Below, piece by piece: positions 14,713-26,234 of a stretch of 64,000 bases of DNA; the first letter of the stretch is position 1, and every line of letters starts with the position of its first letter. The stretch is from Lethocerus indicus (lineage: Eukaryota; Arthropoda; Insecta; Hemiptera; Belostomatidae): NCBI GenBank assembly GCA_019843655.1, contig JACDQD010000001.1, positions 44,609,659 to 44,673,658 of the forward strand, in the 5' to 3' direction. The position numbers were made by a program, and so were the translations under genes. The notes under the pieces were generated by a model, which saw nothing but the letters and a program-made list of their open reading frames with translations, did not search any database and was not told the origin of the DNA.

Positions 14713-16589
14713 TTTCACCTTTTCCGCTTTGGTGGCGCTAACATATATTAATAATTGCGGATTTCACCCTGACATTTTTACTTCCCGTTAATATATTTAG
14801 TAATTTTAGTTTTTATTTATCTATTATGTCTATTAAGACCTGTTTTTCCCAGCGTCGCTCAATGGCCGGAATGATTCGTTGGAACCTGCGAAGTGATCCG
14901 CAAATCCGAGGACTGGTGTACAGGTGATATAATCGGACCGATATAATCGCCGCAGCCCCCACAATTTCGTTTGTTTTGAATTATTTTGGCCAAACGGCAG
15001 TTTTAAATTGACACAGCCCCGCATATTTTTCACGCATCGCCGAGTGTAAATATTCGACGGAGGGGTTCGCCCCTATCATTTGAAATTATCGTCCTTCTCA
15101 CAGTCTGTCTACTCTGTTGTTCCTCCATTTTATACTGCCCGCCGGTGTCCTACTGTTCCAGTAATTTTACGCAAACTAATAAATCAGTTCGTCTTAAACG
15201 GTTTCTGCCGATGGATTGGGACATCTGAATGTTAAAATCACTCCGTGATGGACGGTTGGATACTGTATTAAAAACGTTTTGTGGAATGAAATATAATAAG
15301 TAGTCCGTTATCCTCCAATGCGAAAGTCCAAAGTGAGTTAGATTAGATAGATTTCTATGTTTCTGTGCTAGTTCCAGTACCAATGCGAGCGAGGATCGAT
15401 TCCGGCGCATGATATTCGACTGAAAACCCTTTAGATTAATCGGGCGATAGGTCGTTGTGTGAGACGAAGGCCGCGAGACGCCCGCTTTATATCTTAAAGC
15501 TGGATGTATAAGCAGTTACCCTCGTCCTTTGCCAAATTTACCGACGTTAAAATCGTACTGGGAACTCGGCCGCCGGTTCATTCAGTGACCGGCCTTTTGC
15601 TTCGGTTTGGGTTTGGGATTTTGGAGAATGGCCCTTTGAGAAACCGGGGCCCGTGGTGGCGGGGAGAGCTTCGAGGTCTTTGCCCGGCAAGGATTGGGCC
15701 ATGTCAATAACCGACACGGCTAGAGACATCGACCCCACCCCGTCCAAAATTTAACCGCCTTCAACTTTCTTTTAATTTACCCGGCCAATTATCCAATCGT
15801 TAATTATCGGCAGTAAACAATGGTAACGTTGACCGCAATGGCCTGACGGGCCAACGTTGTTTTAGGCCATTTTATTTCTTAGTTCCTACAGATTAGTAAT
15901 TTGAACATCTCAAACTACCGATAACTCGTTGAATGTAATAATAATTGACAATCTCATATTATTTAATCGGGTTTTGAAGATGGCGTCATTCCGACCGAAG
16001 GTGGCGGAAAATCGTTTCGATATTTCGGACCGTTCTAAATGGCCGGTTGGCAATAATTAAGCTAACAGCGCCTGAATAACAGGAAGATGGAGTGCAATGA
16101 ATGTTACTAAAGTTAGATAGGGCCCGCAGGTCCGTACGGGTTTCCCGCTCGGGCATAATTTAACTATACCAACTATCAGTTCGTTGGATTGTATTAGTTC
16201 TGATCCGGCAGCCGGTGGGAGAATTACGTATTGTAATTCGTTTGATAATGTTTAATTAGGTATAGCGTGCTCACAGTGAGGGTGTGGTCGGTGCCCGAAT
16301 GCGAAACAGAATAAAGCGCATATCGGCCGGTGACACACAAAAAATAACGAAGCTTTGAATAAGGTCGTGCCAATTCCTCTTTATTGGATGACAGCCCAAG
16401 TTCGGTTGTGCACGATATCGTAGCAGATAACCTTGTAAAAATCTGAAATGTGATCTTAGTGGTTAGAAGGAAGAGAAGCACTCATAAAGTCGGTGATTAG
16501 GCGGTTCTTTTTTATTTATCTACAGCCGAATTTCGTACACTCCAATAGAAACCGGTGACTTCCGCTCGTCTCGAGAGCGTCCCTGTGAC

Positions 16590-17385
16590 TTTTTTTTTAA
16601 CCTTTTATTTTTGTACAATCAACTATATGTAGTTGATTGGTACAAATGTTGAGTGTTATCGTTTCGCGTGAATGTCTCGATAAAAGAGACCACCCAATGA
16701 TGGCACTTTTTTCACATGAGCAGTTTACGGCTTCGGACGAAGAAGATCTCTGGGCCAGTGGCGTTTGAGCCGACGCGGGGGGGATAATGGATGGGTAAGG
16801 GAGGAAAGGGACTGAACGAGTTGAATTGGATGTGGAGAGAGGCGGGAATGGAATTTAAGGAAGCGTGATTTTGCGACTTCGTCGACTGTCGGTATGTTGA
16901 GGTCATTATGGATTGTTCGGTTAGAAACATACCAGGGAGCATTGAGGATGGTACGAAGGACTTTTGGCTGGAATCTCTGGATGCGGGCGATGTCGGATTT
17001 CTTGGCGGAACCCATAGTTCTATTCCGTATGTCCGTGTCGGTTTTAAAACGGATTTTTATGTTGTCACTTTGTTGTCTATTGAAAGTTTTGATGTCCTTT
17101 TCAGAAGAGGTCTCAGCAGTCCAAATATGCGATTGAGATCTGTTCGTTTGAGTCGCGTATGGGGGTTCCACGTGAGTCTTGGGTCTATATAGAGGCCGAG
17201 GTTGGGAGCCTGCTGTTGGGCGGGTATAGTATTGTTGGAGGGCAGGGTTGTCGGCGTAGTGTGAAGGTGACGTGAGTAGACTTGGAGCTGTTCACCCTCG
17301 ACAGTTTGCACCAGGACTGGACGTTGGGAAGGTGCTCTTGAATCCGTGTGACCCATTGGAGGAATTTAAATGTTGAGCGGCTCTT
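16590..17385 (-). mobile_element. 5'-truncated Jockey-clade LINE fragment (reverse-transcriptase ORF C-terminus)
   Basis: Reading the minus strand, the distal part of a LINE second ORF is visible in pieces: NLGLYIDPRLTWNPHTRLKR, SKLSIDNKVTT, then [36 protein letters not shown] and [12 protein letters not shown]. This is the region after the RT palm in Jockey-type elements. The frame shifts at least twice, so it is dead. The reversed poly-A (T run) is at 16590-16598. The fragment stops about 10-25 bases before the CrebA exon A acceptor. Confidence 0.85.
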
Positions 17386-17395
17386 TCCGTTTCAG

Positions 17396-17594
17396 GGAGT
17401 ATGCGAGTTCAAGGTGTCGGAGGACGATTGGGGTTCGAGCGGCGGTCTGATGCCCGTACGCCCCCAGGTTATAATCCACGACCGACTGATGAGCGACGCC
17501 GTTCTGGGAGGAGACACACCCATCAAGACCGAGCATTCCTACTGCACTATCGCTTCGGACGCTTCCGAGCCCGGATCCCCCCTCATGAAGACCG
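17396..17594 (+). CDS. CrebA: CrebA exon A: acidic N-terminal region with PIKTEHSY
   Basis: The acceptor is ctttccgtttcag ending at 17395 and the donor is G|gtacgt. The exon enters in phase 0 and leaves in phase 1. It encodes EDDWGSS, then [20 protein letters not shown], then [20 protein letters not shown]. This matches the recalled Drosophila CrebA stretch around DPTVILNDKLISDALLNG and [10 protein letters not shown]. The exon is GC-rich against its surroundings and lies between two minus-strand LINE fragments; the upstream one ends only about 10-25 bases before the acceptor. It is an internal exon, since no convincing start codon or Kozak context precedes it in frame. Confidence 0.9.
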
Positions 17595-20500
17595 GTACGT
17601 ACTCTTTCCACTCTCTCTAATTTTATTTTATAAATTCGTTCCCTCTTTTCGGTGTCCTGAGTGAAAGTTTGGTCCCTGTCCCCTCCATATTAGATAGAGT
17701 AATCTATTCCCCGATTTGGCCTTTTTATTGAAATCGGTTTTCCGGCAACGTACGTAACGTATGTATGAATAAGTTTTTTTTTTTTTTTTAACTGCTTTAT
17801 TTTTGCACAATACAGTTATGGGTGCAATTGATACATATTTATTTCGGCGTGTTAGTCACGACAAAGAAACCACCCAATGATGGCGCTTTTGACATGTTTT
17901 AACATGTGAGGTGATCTCTGGGCCAGTGGCGTTTAAGCCGTCGTGATGGGGATAGTGGATGGGTAGAAGAAGAAAGGGACTGAACGAGTGGGTTTGGATG
18001 TGGGGAGAGGCGGGAGTGGAATTTAAGGGAGCGTGATTTTGCGACTTCGTCGACTGTCGGTATGTTGAGGTCATTATGGATTGGTATGAATAAGTGGGAC
18101 TGTTTTTTCGAAATATTTGTCCCGGACTTCTGAAGAACCCCGCAAAGCTCCAACTTTACACGTTTTTTATAATTTATACTAATTACGATCGTACAGCCAA
18201 GAAAGTATCACTATTCGAATTCGGTCCCAAGCTAAAACGGATTGGGGTTTGCACCATCGTCAGTGATTCAGTTGCCGTAAAAGATCGTCTATTACGTTAT
18301 TTTTGTCTTTCGAAAAAATACGTCTTCCTAATATTATCCGACTCTAATTTTATTATATTTCCCGCCGACGTTCTGCGTCCCATATTTATATATAATAAAA
18401 TATAATCATTTAATGGGGGTAAGCAGAAATACTGCGAGAGCGGTGCTTTTAGTTTAATGAACTAACCGACGGATAAGCGATTTATGTAATATCGGTTATA
18501 AAAATGTACACGGATTCGGTGGATTCAGCGAATTGTCTCTTTTTTTTCAGTGCACTCCGTCCAATACCTTGACCCCGCACGAGCCACAGCCGATAAATTA
18601 ACTCGCATTCGAAACGGGAGAAAAGACCTTCCAATACTTCCCTATTCATTATTTTTCTCTATCGGACAGTATATTTATTACCTAAAAAAGTAGTAGATCG
18701 CGGTTCAGGTTAGGTTTGAGTTATGTATAACACCGGTCTTACCGGAATAATTCTTTTTATCAGGACTTGGTCCTGAAATTAACTCGACCTTTAATAGCCT
18801 ATAGATGGTAATTAGCTCCGTCTACGGTTTTCCCTGGGCCGAGAGAAAGGGAGTCATTTGGTCGGCGACTTCAAGACCCGGTCGCCGATGGGTTTCAGAA
18901 ATAGATACGTCTACCTGAATTTTAGAATTTCCTAAATTGAGGGGTTAACGACTCGAAACGGCCTAACGAGGCTGTAAAGCATCGTACATGACTTTAAAAT
19001 CATCTGACTTATACAAATTATATTCGCACGTACATTAGTAATATTATTTCCATTATAGCTTGGCATACGTGATAGGAATCCCCTCAACTAATGATGACTT
19101 CATGAAGCGTCGTGTTAATGTAATTATTATTACCGAGCGGATATAAACAACGCGAGTGTAATCACTGGGTATTTAATTATTAATTTAAACGTAATTTTTA
19201 ACTCCCAGTTAACTTCGTTGTTAAAAGCGTCGCTTGAATTGACGGGACCGCAAGGTTTTTGTAGGGCGAGTCGCAGGAAACGTCGAGTTCCGCAGATAAC
19301 GGGGTCGAAACGCTTTTATCTACGGTTACCGCACGTAGTGTCGTTTATAAAAGAAGTCCTTTTCATTTCAAATTCTTAATTTTGCGATAAAGATACTCGA
19401 TAATTCAACTGATAAAAGACCGTATCGTATATTCTTATACGCGAGTTGGCTGCCGATGAAGCATCCTATGAGCATTGTTGCTGCACTTTTTCTGTCATTA
19501 ATATAAGGACGACACCGGTGATTTCGAGTGGTGATGTCAAGAGCGATGATAAATTCTTAATATATAATACATCCCTTTGAAATAAAAAAATTTATAGGAA
19601 AAAATAAGGCTGAAAATATTAATGTTATATATTATAAGATTAATTTGTCGATTTTAGCTTCTGTTCAGTTGACTCCGTGGTCAACCGAAATTATGGTGCT
19701 ATATTCGTCATATTGTGCCATATTCCAGACTATTACAAATTAATACTAACATTTAGTATTAATATTATCGTAAAAATACTATTTGCAAGTAAGTAACTTA
19801 TGCCACGGCATAAATTTTCAGCCGAATTTCCCGTAGAGCGAGTGGAAACTGGGACTCGAACCACTGAACGAACAATGAAGCCAGTAGGTTAAATTACCAT
19901 CGGAGCAACCCAGTTTTTTTTTCTTATCCCCAACTTTTCGAACCTCTCTTTCTCGACAAACTCTTCTGTTTTCACCCCCAAATCGTTGGACCGTGAGAAG
20001 TTCTCATATTTCCACCCCAGGGAGAAATAAGACGCCTCGAAACGGAGCGTAATTAAGGGGGTGTTTATCGCCCAGTTATGATATACGGCGCTGAGACTTT
20101 TGGAAGAAATTGAAAATGAGGACGTAGAAACGAATTTAAATTGCCAACTAACCCTAGTTGAATATTAACAAAATAGCTGCCTGTCTTTCAATATTAAGTC
20201 CCCAACAACATCTACACCTTTGGATAACAATGCAAATGATCAGCTTGCAATAAAACAAATTTGTTTAATAAGAATGTATTTTATTTAAATACCTAGTACA
20301 TAAGATATTTGCTTTCAACGTTATTGTTATTTTTTGTCTTCACTCGTTGGTCTAATGCTAGACCAGTTTCGCCATTTTCATTAGCATTCTACCTGTTCTC
20401 AAAAAATAATTACTTCTATTATATTTTTTAGTCATAACAATTTTTGAAAGTTCTAACGAGTGTATCGCATCTCGTCTCGTGATCAATTTTAATTTACTAT

Positions 20501-23215
20501 CGAAGGAAAATTTACTTCACCGCCGGGATCTGACCCCGCCATTAAGCCATGAACAGTACAATCGATACTTTACATTTTAGAACTTTAAAACTAAATAAAT
20601 ATTTTATTACTAGATAAAGGCCTTTTTTTCTTTTAATATACACAGTACATCGTACACAAATTTTGTTTGATACAAGCAATCCTGCCCACGGGCGATTGTG
20701 CATACATCAATTTATGAACACGCGTATTAACACTAAACGTACTTGTATTGTTCACAATGTTAGGATAATTCGTAAGGTTACATAATAAAAACACGAGAAC
20801 TTAAATTACAGATTAAATTTTAAATTGTCGATACGAGCGACGTCGGAATTGAATTATAATGCTAAATTGAGAGTTCTAAAATTGCGGATTCAAATTTTAT
20901 TTCGACAAAACGGGCGGAACATTTCTGAGAGTAATCTCTTGGGAGATTAAGAAAAGTAGGTACGACGAGTGGAGAATCAGGTTCGGGAGCGATGTAGCTT
21001 TACCGACCGCAAACCGCGTTTTCGGTTGTTTAAGCGGACGAGCAACAAGTGTGAGGCGAGTCCATGAACCGTGAAACCCTCGCCGGTCCCTCATTGGCTT
21101 CGGTTTTCACCACTTACTGCCGCCTGTTCCTTTCAGTAACGGACTTTACTGCCGGGCGTTTCCAAATAGGAACCATTTTTAAGCCGACGTAACGAATAAA
21201 AATCGAACCCAGGAAGATATGGCGACGTACCTACTGATCCGGAAAACTCGAGGACACAATTTAACTAATCATATATAAACCTGTAAAATTGACAATTGAG
21301 AATTGGTTAACTGCTTTGAGACGATACATTTAATGGCATTCATAAAGCCTGAGATCTACTTATAGCACTAAACAACTGTGACAAGTACTGAGGGATTAAC
21401 AATCGGGCTACCGAGAAGGGTTTTGCTAAGGACAGAATGAATTAAATCTGGAAGTATACTTGAATATAAAATTAGCGGTAGAAAAAAAAATTGTTGGAAA
21501 AATCTCTTTAAGAGCTTCTGAATGTCTACGCCACTTTGAAAGACCGATATCTGACAAATGCCGACATTTCCTTGTGAATGTGAGTGTTCAAAGAGTCGTT
21601 TGGCGTATGGCAAAAATTTGCCGAATATTATTTTTCACTTACACCGGCAAATGTCTACATGAGGCATGTACCGATGATGAATGTTGAATGAAAATATTTT
21701 TATTACGTTAAGACAAAAATGCAACTTTCGTATGTCAAAATATGAGAAAGCTTTAGTAAAAGCACGCGTAAATAAAACGAACGGTACGTTCTAAATCGGA
21801 ATGCTAGGTCTTTCACAGTAACATCTATATACATCGCTTAGGTAAATTGGACGGATGGTTTTTTTTATTTTTAACGGTCGCTAGAAAGTCGGACACAGGG
21901 ATAGGGGCACTACCCTCATTTGGAAGGATATTATCTGCGGCGATAAATGAATTCCCCGCTCCCCACTCACGCTCTTTGCTTCCAAGCCGATAGTGTCCAT
22001 TGAATTTCAATTGCGGCGGCGATAAAACTAACTCAGACTAGTTATTTTTGTCCGATAGTCGGGCTCATTTGTGAAATTTAACGCACCCCAAAGTATGACA
22101 CCGAAATATCGGTGCACCGAGTGCACCTTTTTTAACGACGCAAACCTACGGGACCCTGGCAGATTCACGACATCGCCTTCACAGCACGAAACGGTAAAAG
22201 CAACAACTGGCCGTTTCTACCGTTCAAATGAAATTAGAAAAGTATTTTACCAAAAAGATTTTTAAATCGCCCTTTTTTTAAATGTCTACATTCTTTAATA
22301 ATTCGACAATTATGCACCGCAGTATATATAGGCAACATTTTGAGTAAGGTTAATTTAAACATTTTTCAGGTTTCATCATAATTATTTCCATTGTTTATCA
22401 AGTTTTATATCAAGCGGTATATCTCAAGGATCCATTACCGCAGTAATCAAGGGATTCCTACGTTTTAATGACCTGATTTGAATATATTAGTCGTTCTACT
22501 ACTACTCTGCAGAGACGCTTAACCTTTTGGGTCGCTCTCGCGTCCACCGTCAAAGGGGGTCCGGGAAGCGATACTTCGCGATGTTAGCCGCATCGTTCGT
22601 GGGATTCCTGCATTTATATTTTTTGCCTCCTCCGTTTCAGAAATTGACGACGAAGACGACGACGACGACGACGGTTGCTATTTGGGTGCGGTCGCTCCGA
22701 AAGCGACCGGCGCCGGGGGCAGCGCCATGGAGGAGGCCTCGGTACCGCTATCGGTCGTCGTCGTCAAAACGGAACCGGTCGACGACTCCGACACTTCCAA
22801 CTCTTCTGGGCCCTCCTCTCCATCACCGCCGCCCCTCACATCCGCTACGCCCTTCATATACGCCGACATCAAGTACGAACCAAAGGTAAACCGTTCTTCT
22901 AATTTTCATCGCGGTGGGTCTCCCCGACAACGGATGGATGGGGTCTAAGTAACCATAAACGTTACGCTCCTCAGCCTCTTCTAACTTATAATATATAACA
23001 TATGTGAGGAGTTAAGCATGTTTATAAACATCAATAAGTTAGATTTGTCTAATTTCATTTCCGATCAAATATTGTAGCCGAGCAGTGGCCCGGCAGTCTC
23101 CTCTTACCACCGAAAGGAGTCTTGCGTTATAGTAGTGATTATTGTTTTTCCTACTTTTTCTTTGTACGTTCTAAGAATAAATTCCTTGTCCTAAACTCCG
23201 TTGTCGTTCACATAA

Positions 23216-23275
<60 letters not shown>

Positions 23276-25271
23276 CTATGCCAAAATACTTTTCTTATTA
23301 GGTATATAACAGAAAATTGTATTCGTTGAAAGGATCGATGACTTTAATTGTGTTTAACTCATCTATTATCTTTCAGACCTTTGGACAGAGCGTTCTGAAG
23401 CCGCCGACTGTTGTACTCGCGCCTAAGAATCAGGGATTAAAGCGGAAGCATCTGATCATGCAGAATATTGTGAAGATCGAAGCGAGTCCCAAAGATGGTA
23501 AACTGAGAATAATACATTTCATTTCTCTTATATTGCCACAGACGCACTGCAGCTATTGGGCGCATTAGATTGTTAGGATTACGGCTGAACAAGAATTACC
23601 GAAATCAAAATGATATCACGTAACCTGTCACTTTTTAACAAGATTCTGATGGGTTATTGTAATCTTCATTGCGCTTAGAATATATTCCGCGCTAAATCCC
23701 AATGTACGATCCCACTACTGATATCGCGTAACCTCACTATCCACTTTTCACATATATGTGCTCCATTCGATATTTCCTATCCGCCATATTGACATTTATA
23801 TTGCCGTGTAAAATAACGCGGGCGGTATATCGACATACGATCGATCCGTTGTTAAGGGGTTAAGGATAGGTGGGACCGCACACTGTGAATTTACCTATTT
23901 CTCTTGCATTTTTAAAAATTGTTTCATGACAGGAAATATATTTTTTTTAAATTCTTAATATTTCTAATTACTTTCAGCAAATTTTACTCTGCCCCCGACA
24001 CCTCCGTCTTCAACCTCGAGCGATAGCGAGGGAAATGTTTCCCCAATTCACCCCTCATCACCATCAAGGAGATTGTTCTTATCAGCCAGCACCACCCAAT
24101 CGAGGCAGCCAATACAAACACCGTTGATAAGTTCGCAGCCAGTGAGTATTAATAGCCGTTGTTACACTTGTTGAAACACTTTTCGACAGTTTATAGTCTT
24201 TTAATTTCAGATAATTTTAATAGGACCAATTGGTTTATTATTTGCAGAAAGGATCAGTTGGCACACTGTTCCTGACTGAGGAAGAGAAGAGGACTCTCCT
24301 GGCAGAAGGATACCCGATTCCTGTGAGGCTTCCATTGACAAAAGCGGAAGAGAAATCCTTGAAAAAAATAAGGAGGAAAATTAAAAATAAGGTTGGTTTG
24401 GGTTGAGTTTTAATTTAAAGCTCATATTCATTATTTAATTGATTAAATCTCTGTGATCATACCCAGTGTGACTATTTCGTCAGGGTGCCTTCTGCTTCCA
24501 TATTTATAACAAATATTGATCTGAAATGCAGCTATGGTCTGGAATATATGTTATGTTCTAACAAACACACCATTAGCATGACGTAAGATTGGACTCTCAG
24601 TGAAAAAGCGAAACAACTAACCATGAAATACATTTATTTTATAAATGAGTCATTTCTGAAATAACGTGGGTATTTTATGTGAAATTCATCTATTCTCTTT
24701 GCAGATATCAGCACAGGAATCACGCAGGAAGAAAAAAGAATATATGGATGCCCTTGAGAGGAAAGTACAGTTGCTTTCTTCAGAAAATTCAGACTATAGG
24801 AAGAAGATAACGTCTTTGGAAGATGCTAATTCTAGCTTGATTTTCCAGCTGAATAAACTTCAAGCAATAATTGCTCGTAATGTGAGTTACTGGGGCTCAA
24901 TGTATTTAAAACTGAGGCTAATTAGCTTACTGATTTATAACATATATTTATTTGTAAGGTACAACATATAAAATGTCCCAGTCTACTATTTTCATGCAAA
25001 TGGCTGATTATTTTACATAATAACAGTGCAGATATTATTTGAGTGCTGTAATTTAAGTTTATTAATTACATTAAGAAATAATTTATTTTTCAGAAGTGTT
25101 TATGCCTCTATTTTCTATAAATAATTCTATTTTTATATAAATGTTTGTCTATTAAATGGCTAGTTAAGTACTTCAGTGTTGTATACAATGGGCTCGTTAT
25201 TATACATTTTATTTAAAATATTTATATTTTTATTTCAGTCTGGCGTTTTTTCGAGAAATATGCACAAATAA
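17396..25271 (+). CDS. CrebA: CrebA, CREB3-family bZIP transcription factor (N-terminus outside the recognised exons)
   Basis: Seven exons join in frame: 17396-17594, 22641-22885, 23377-23497, 23978-24141, 24248-24391, 24705-24881, 25239-25271. They total 1083 bases, 360 residues plus TAA, and every intron is GT-AG. The N-terminal part has an acidic segment and the PIKTEHSY motif. The middle is Ser/Pro-rich with several psi-K-x-E sites. The C-terminal part has the [16 protein letters not shown] block, the basic region [15 protein letters not shown] (about residues 290-304) and a zipper with heptad positions L308, L315, Y322, L329, L336, L343. From memory, Drosophila CrebA (about 516 residues) shares these blocks in the same order. 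Known family role: a nuclear activator of secretory-pathway genes. No membrane segment follows the zipper, unlike mammalian CREB3 proteins. The first exon, expected to carry the start codon and acidic N-terminus, was not found and probably lies upstream. Confidence 0.93.
17774..18084 (-). mobile_element. 5'-truncated LINE 3' end with target-site duplication
   Basis: It is the same family and orientation as 16590-17385, cut short at the part encoding [20 protein letters not shown]. It starts with a run of about 16 T (reversed poly-A). The flanks carry the direct repeat GTATGAATAAG at 17763-17773 and 18084-18094, a clean 11-base target duplication as left by target-primed reverse transcription. 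The intact duplication and tail suggest a fairly recent insertion. Confidence 0.85.
18096..22640. other. CrebA intron between exons A and B (right part)
   Basis: No exon is supported. A minus-strand tRNA-like B box (GGTTCGAGTCCC) is at 19851-19862, with a plausible A-box-like stretch upstream of it, so it may be a SINE head. A CTGATGA/GAAAC-like motif is at 20352-20385 (minus). Composition is mixed and AT-rich in the middle. Confidence 0.5.
22641..22885 (+). CDS. CrebA: CrebA exon B: polyaspartate run and VKTEPVDD region
   Basis: The acceptor is cctccgtttcag and the donor AAG|gtaaac. The exon enters in phase 1 and leaves in phase 0. It starts with [20 protein letters not shown], aligning to the recalled DDMDDECFPAISPK of fly CrebA but with a longer Asp run written mostly as GAC repeats. 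It continues with a Ser/Pro-rich stretch, [12 protein letters not shown], and ends at ADIKYEPK. The GAC repeat could vary in length between individuals. Confidence 0.88.
23220..23271. repeat. (TA)n microsatellite in CrebA intron
   Basis: It is an uninterrupted TA run of about 26 units in the intron before exon C. Confidence 0.95.
23377..23497 (+). CDS. CrebA: CrebA exon C: transactivation-region linker with VKIE
   Basis: The acceptor is tatctttcag and the donor GAT G|gtaaac. The exon enters in phase 0 and leaves in phase 1, as the flanking exons require. The product includes [18 protein letters not shown] and [13 protein letters not shown]. It has no domain of its own. It is supported by splice phase, by its open frame, and by a psi-K-x-E site like the MEIKSEK site recalled from fly CrebA. 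Confidence 0.85.
23978..24141 (+). CDS. CrebA: CrebA exon D: LPPTPPSS and SDSEGN conserved block
   Basis: The acceptor is ttactttcag and the donor CCA|gtgagt. The exon enters in phase 1 and leaves in phase 0. It encodes [20 protein letters not shown], a Ser-rich linker, then [13 protein letters not shown]. The recalled fly protein has PLTPPSSLPSDDSEGNLSP and [13 protein letters not shown] in the same order, so exon identity is secure. Confidence 0.93.
24248..24391 (+). CDS. CrebA: CrebA exon E: CREB3-specific block and start of the basic region
   Basis: The acceptor is ttatttgcag and the donor AAG|gttggt, phase 0 at both ends, 48 codons. It encodes [20 protein letters not shown] and then [20 protein letters not shown], ending IRRKIKNK. 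This is the block just before the bZIP that marks the CREB3 subfamily, plus the first half of the DNA-binding basic region. Near identity with the recalled fly CrebA makes this exon diagnostic. Confidence 0.97.
24705..24881 (+). CDS. CrebA: CrebA exon F: basic region and leucine zipper
   Basis: The acceptor is ctctttgcag and the donor AAT|gtgagt, phase 0 at both ends, 59 codons. It starts [20 protein letters not shown], so the DNA-contacting N-x3-A-Q-E-S-R signature is split by the intron after Lys. The zipper follows with heptad residues L, L, Y, L, L, L at seven-residue spacing, ending [11 protein letters not shown]. The Tyr at one d position is a mild departure from an all-Leu zipper. Confidence 0.97.
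25239..25271 (+). CDS. CrebA: CrebA last coding exon: ten-residue tail and stop
   Basis: The acceptor is tttttatttcag, phase 0. The exon encodes [10 protein letters not shown] and then TAA. The tail sits just after the zipper, as in the recalled fly protein, which ends a similar distance past its zipper. It contains no transmembrane segment and no site-1 protease motif. Another acceptor near 25728 would give only Val and a stop, so the short tail is the better choice, but transcripts are needed to confirm it. Confidence 0.75.
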   Translation, partial: SGVFSRNMHK

Positions 25272-25488
25272 ATTGGAATGTACTCCACCGGCTTTTTTTT
25301 TTGTTTAATAAAGGTCAGTGAATATTCATAATATGCTCACATTTGAGATAATTTATATATCTATAGATATTGCTTATGCAATTATTTTTTTATACTTTTT
25401 ATATATTTATTATTGAAGTAACCATTAAAAAAGAATTCATGTTTATTTATTTTTATTATTAATTAATAGTTACATAAATTAATGTTTA

Positions 25489-25580
25489 TTGTGGGAACCC
25501 AACAGCTTAGTGGACAAGTGTGCATGTGTTTCATTCCCCAGGCTGCTAATGCTAGAGGGTTGGGAGTTTGATTTTCCTTA
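25489..25580 (+). repeat. Possible tRNA-derived SINE head
   Basis: The sequence has an A-box-like AGCTTAGTGGACAAGTG and a degenerate B-box-like GGGAGTTTGATTTTCC about 50 bases later. This is typical spacing for a tRNA-derived SINE promoter, but it is too diverged to assign. Confidence 0.35.
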
Positions 25581-26151
25581 CATGCATAACAACTTGTACC
25601 CTAGGTATTTGTGATGTTAAGATTAGTTGGATTTATAGCTGAAGTGTGTAATATAATAAAAAGAAATATTTATCGATAATACATACAGTAATTTAATTTG
25701 ACAATTATTACTTGTTTTTATTTTCAGGTGTAAACATTTAATTCAGCTGTGAGGACAACTTTTTAGCACCTTTACTAGTCTTCCTTATTTTATTTTATTT
25801 TTTTTTAATTGAATATATGTACAAATATGTACGAAGATTTTATCTTTTCATGGTACTGACTGAAAGAAAAACTCAGTTTGGTAAACTTAAATTGCACATT
25901 AAAATTTATTTCTATGTTAGGTTCTTTTTAAGTTATATCCAAAATTTATACATTATTTTTTTAATTAAATTAAATTTTTTTTCATTTCAGTAACTGCATG
26001 AAAAATGTTATTTTAACACATGATAACAGTTAAATATATGATTTTGGCACAAGGATTATTCTACATTCCATGATAGATACAAAAAGTAGTGTTTTCAATA
26101 ATAAGAACAATAATTATGGAATTATAATTATTATTATTATTATAATTATAT

Positions 26152-26158
<7 letters not shown>

Positions 26159-26226
<68 letters not shown>
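26159..26226. repeat. (TA)n microsatellite
   Basis: A TA run of about 34 units sits downstream of CrebA, next to an ATT-rich stretch. Confidence 0.95.

Positions 26227-26234
<8 letters not shown>

Larger units (their letters stand above)
5101..16589. other. Repeat-bearing noncoding DNA upstream of the first recognised CrebA exon
   Basis: No exon is recognised here, although the missing CrebA N-terminal exon could lie in it. It contains copies of interspersed repeats listed separately (near 5977, 8942 and 14557) and several GC-richer islands, notably 5270-5520, 9270-9560, 12950-13260 and 15560-15740. These have no good coding signal and could be regulatory. A near-palindrome (GGGAGGTAATTATAATTACTCCC-like) lies at 11358-11382. 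Confidence 0.45.

Noticed and set aside
25728..25740. Alternative last CrebA exon after the acceptor at 25728
   Set aside because: It would add one Val and a stop. The exon at 25239 gives a better acceptor context and a family-like short tail.
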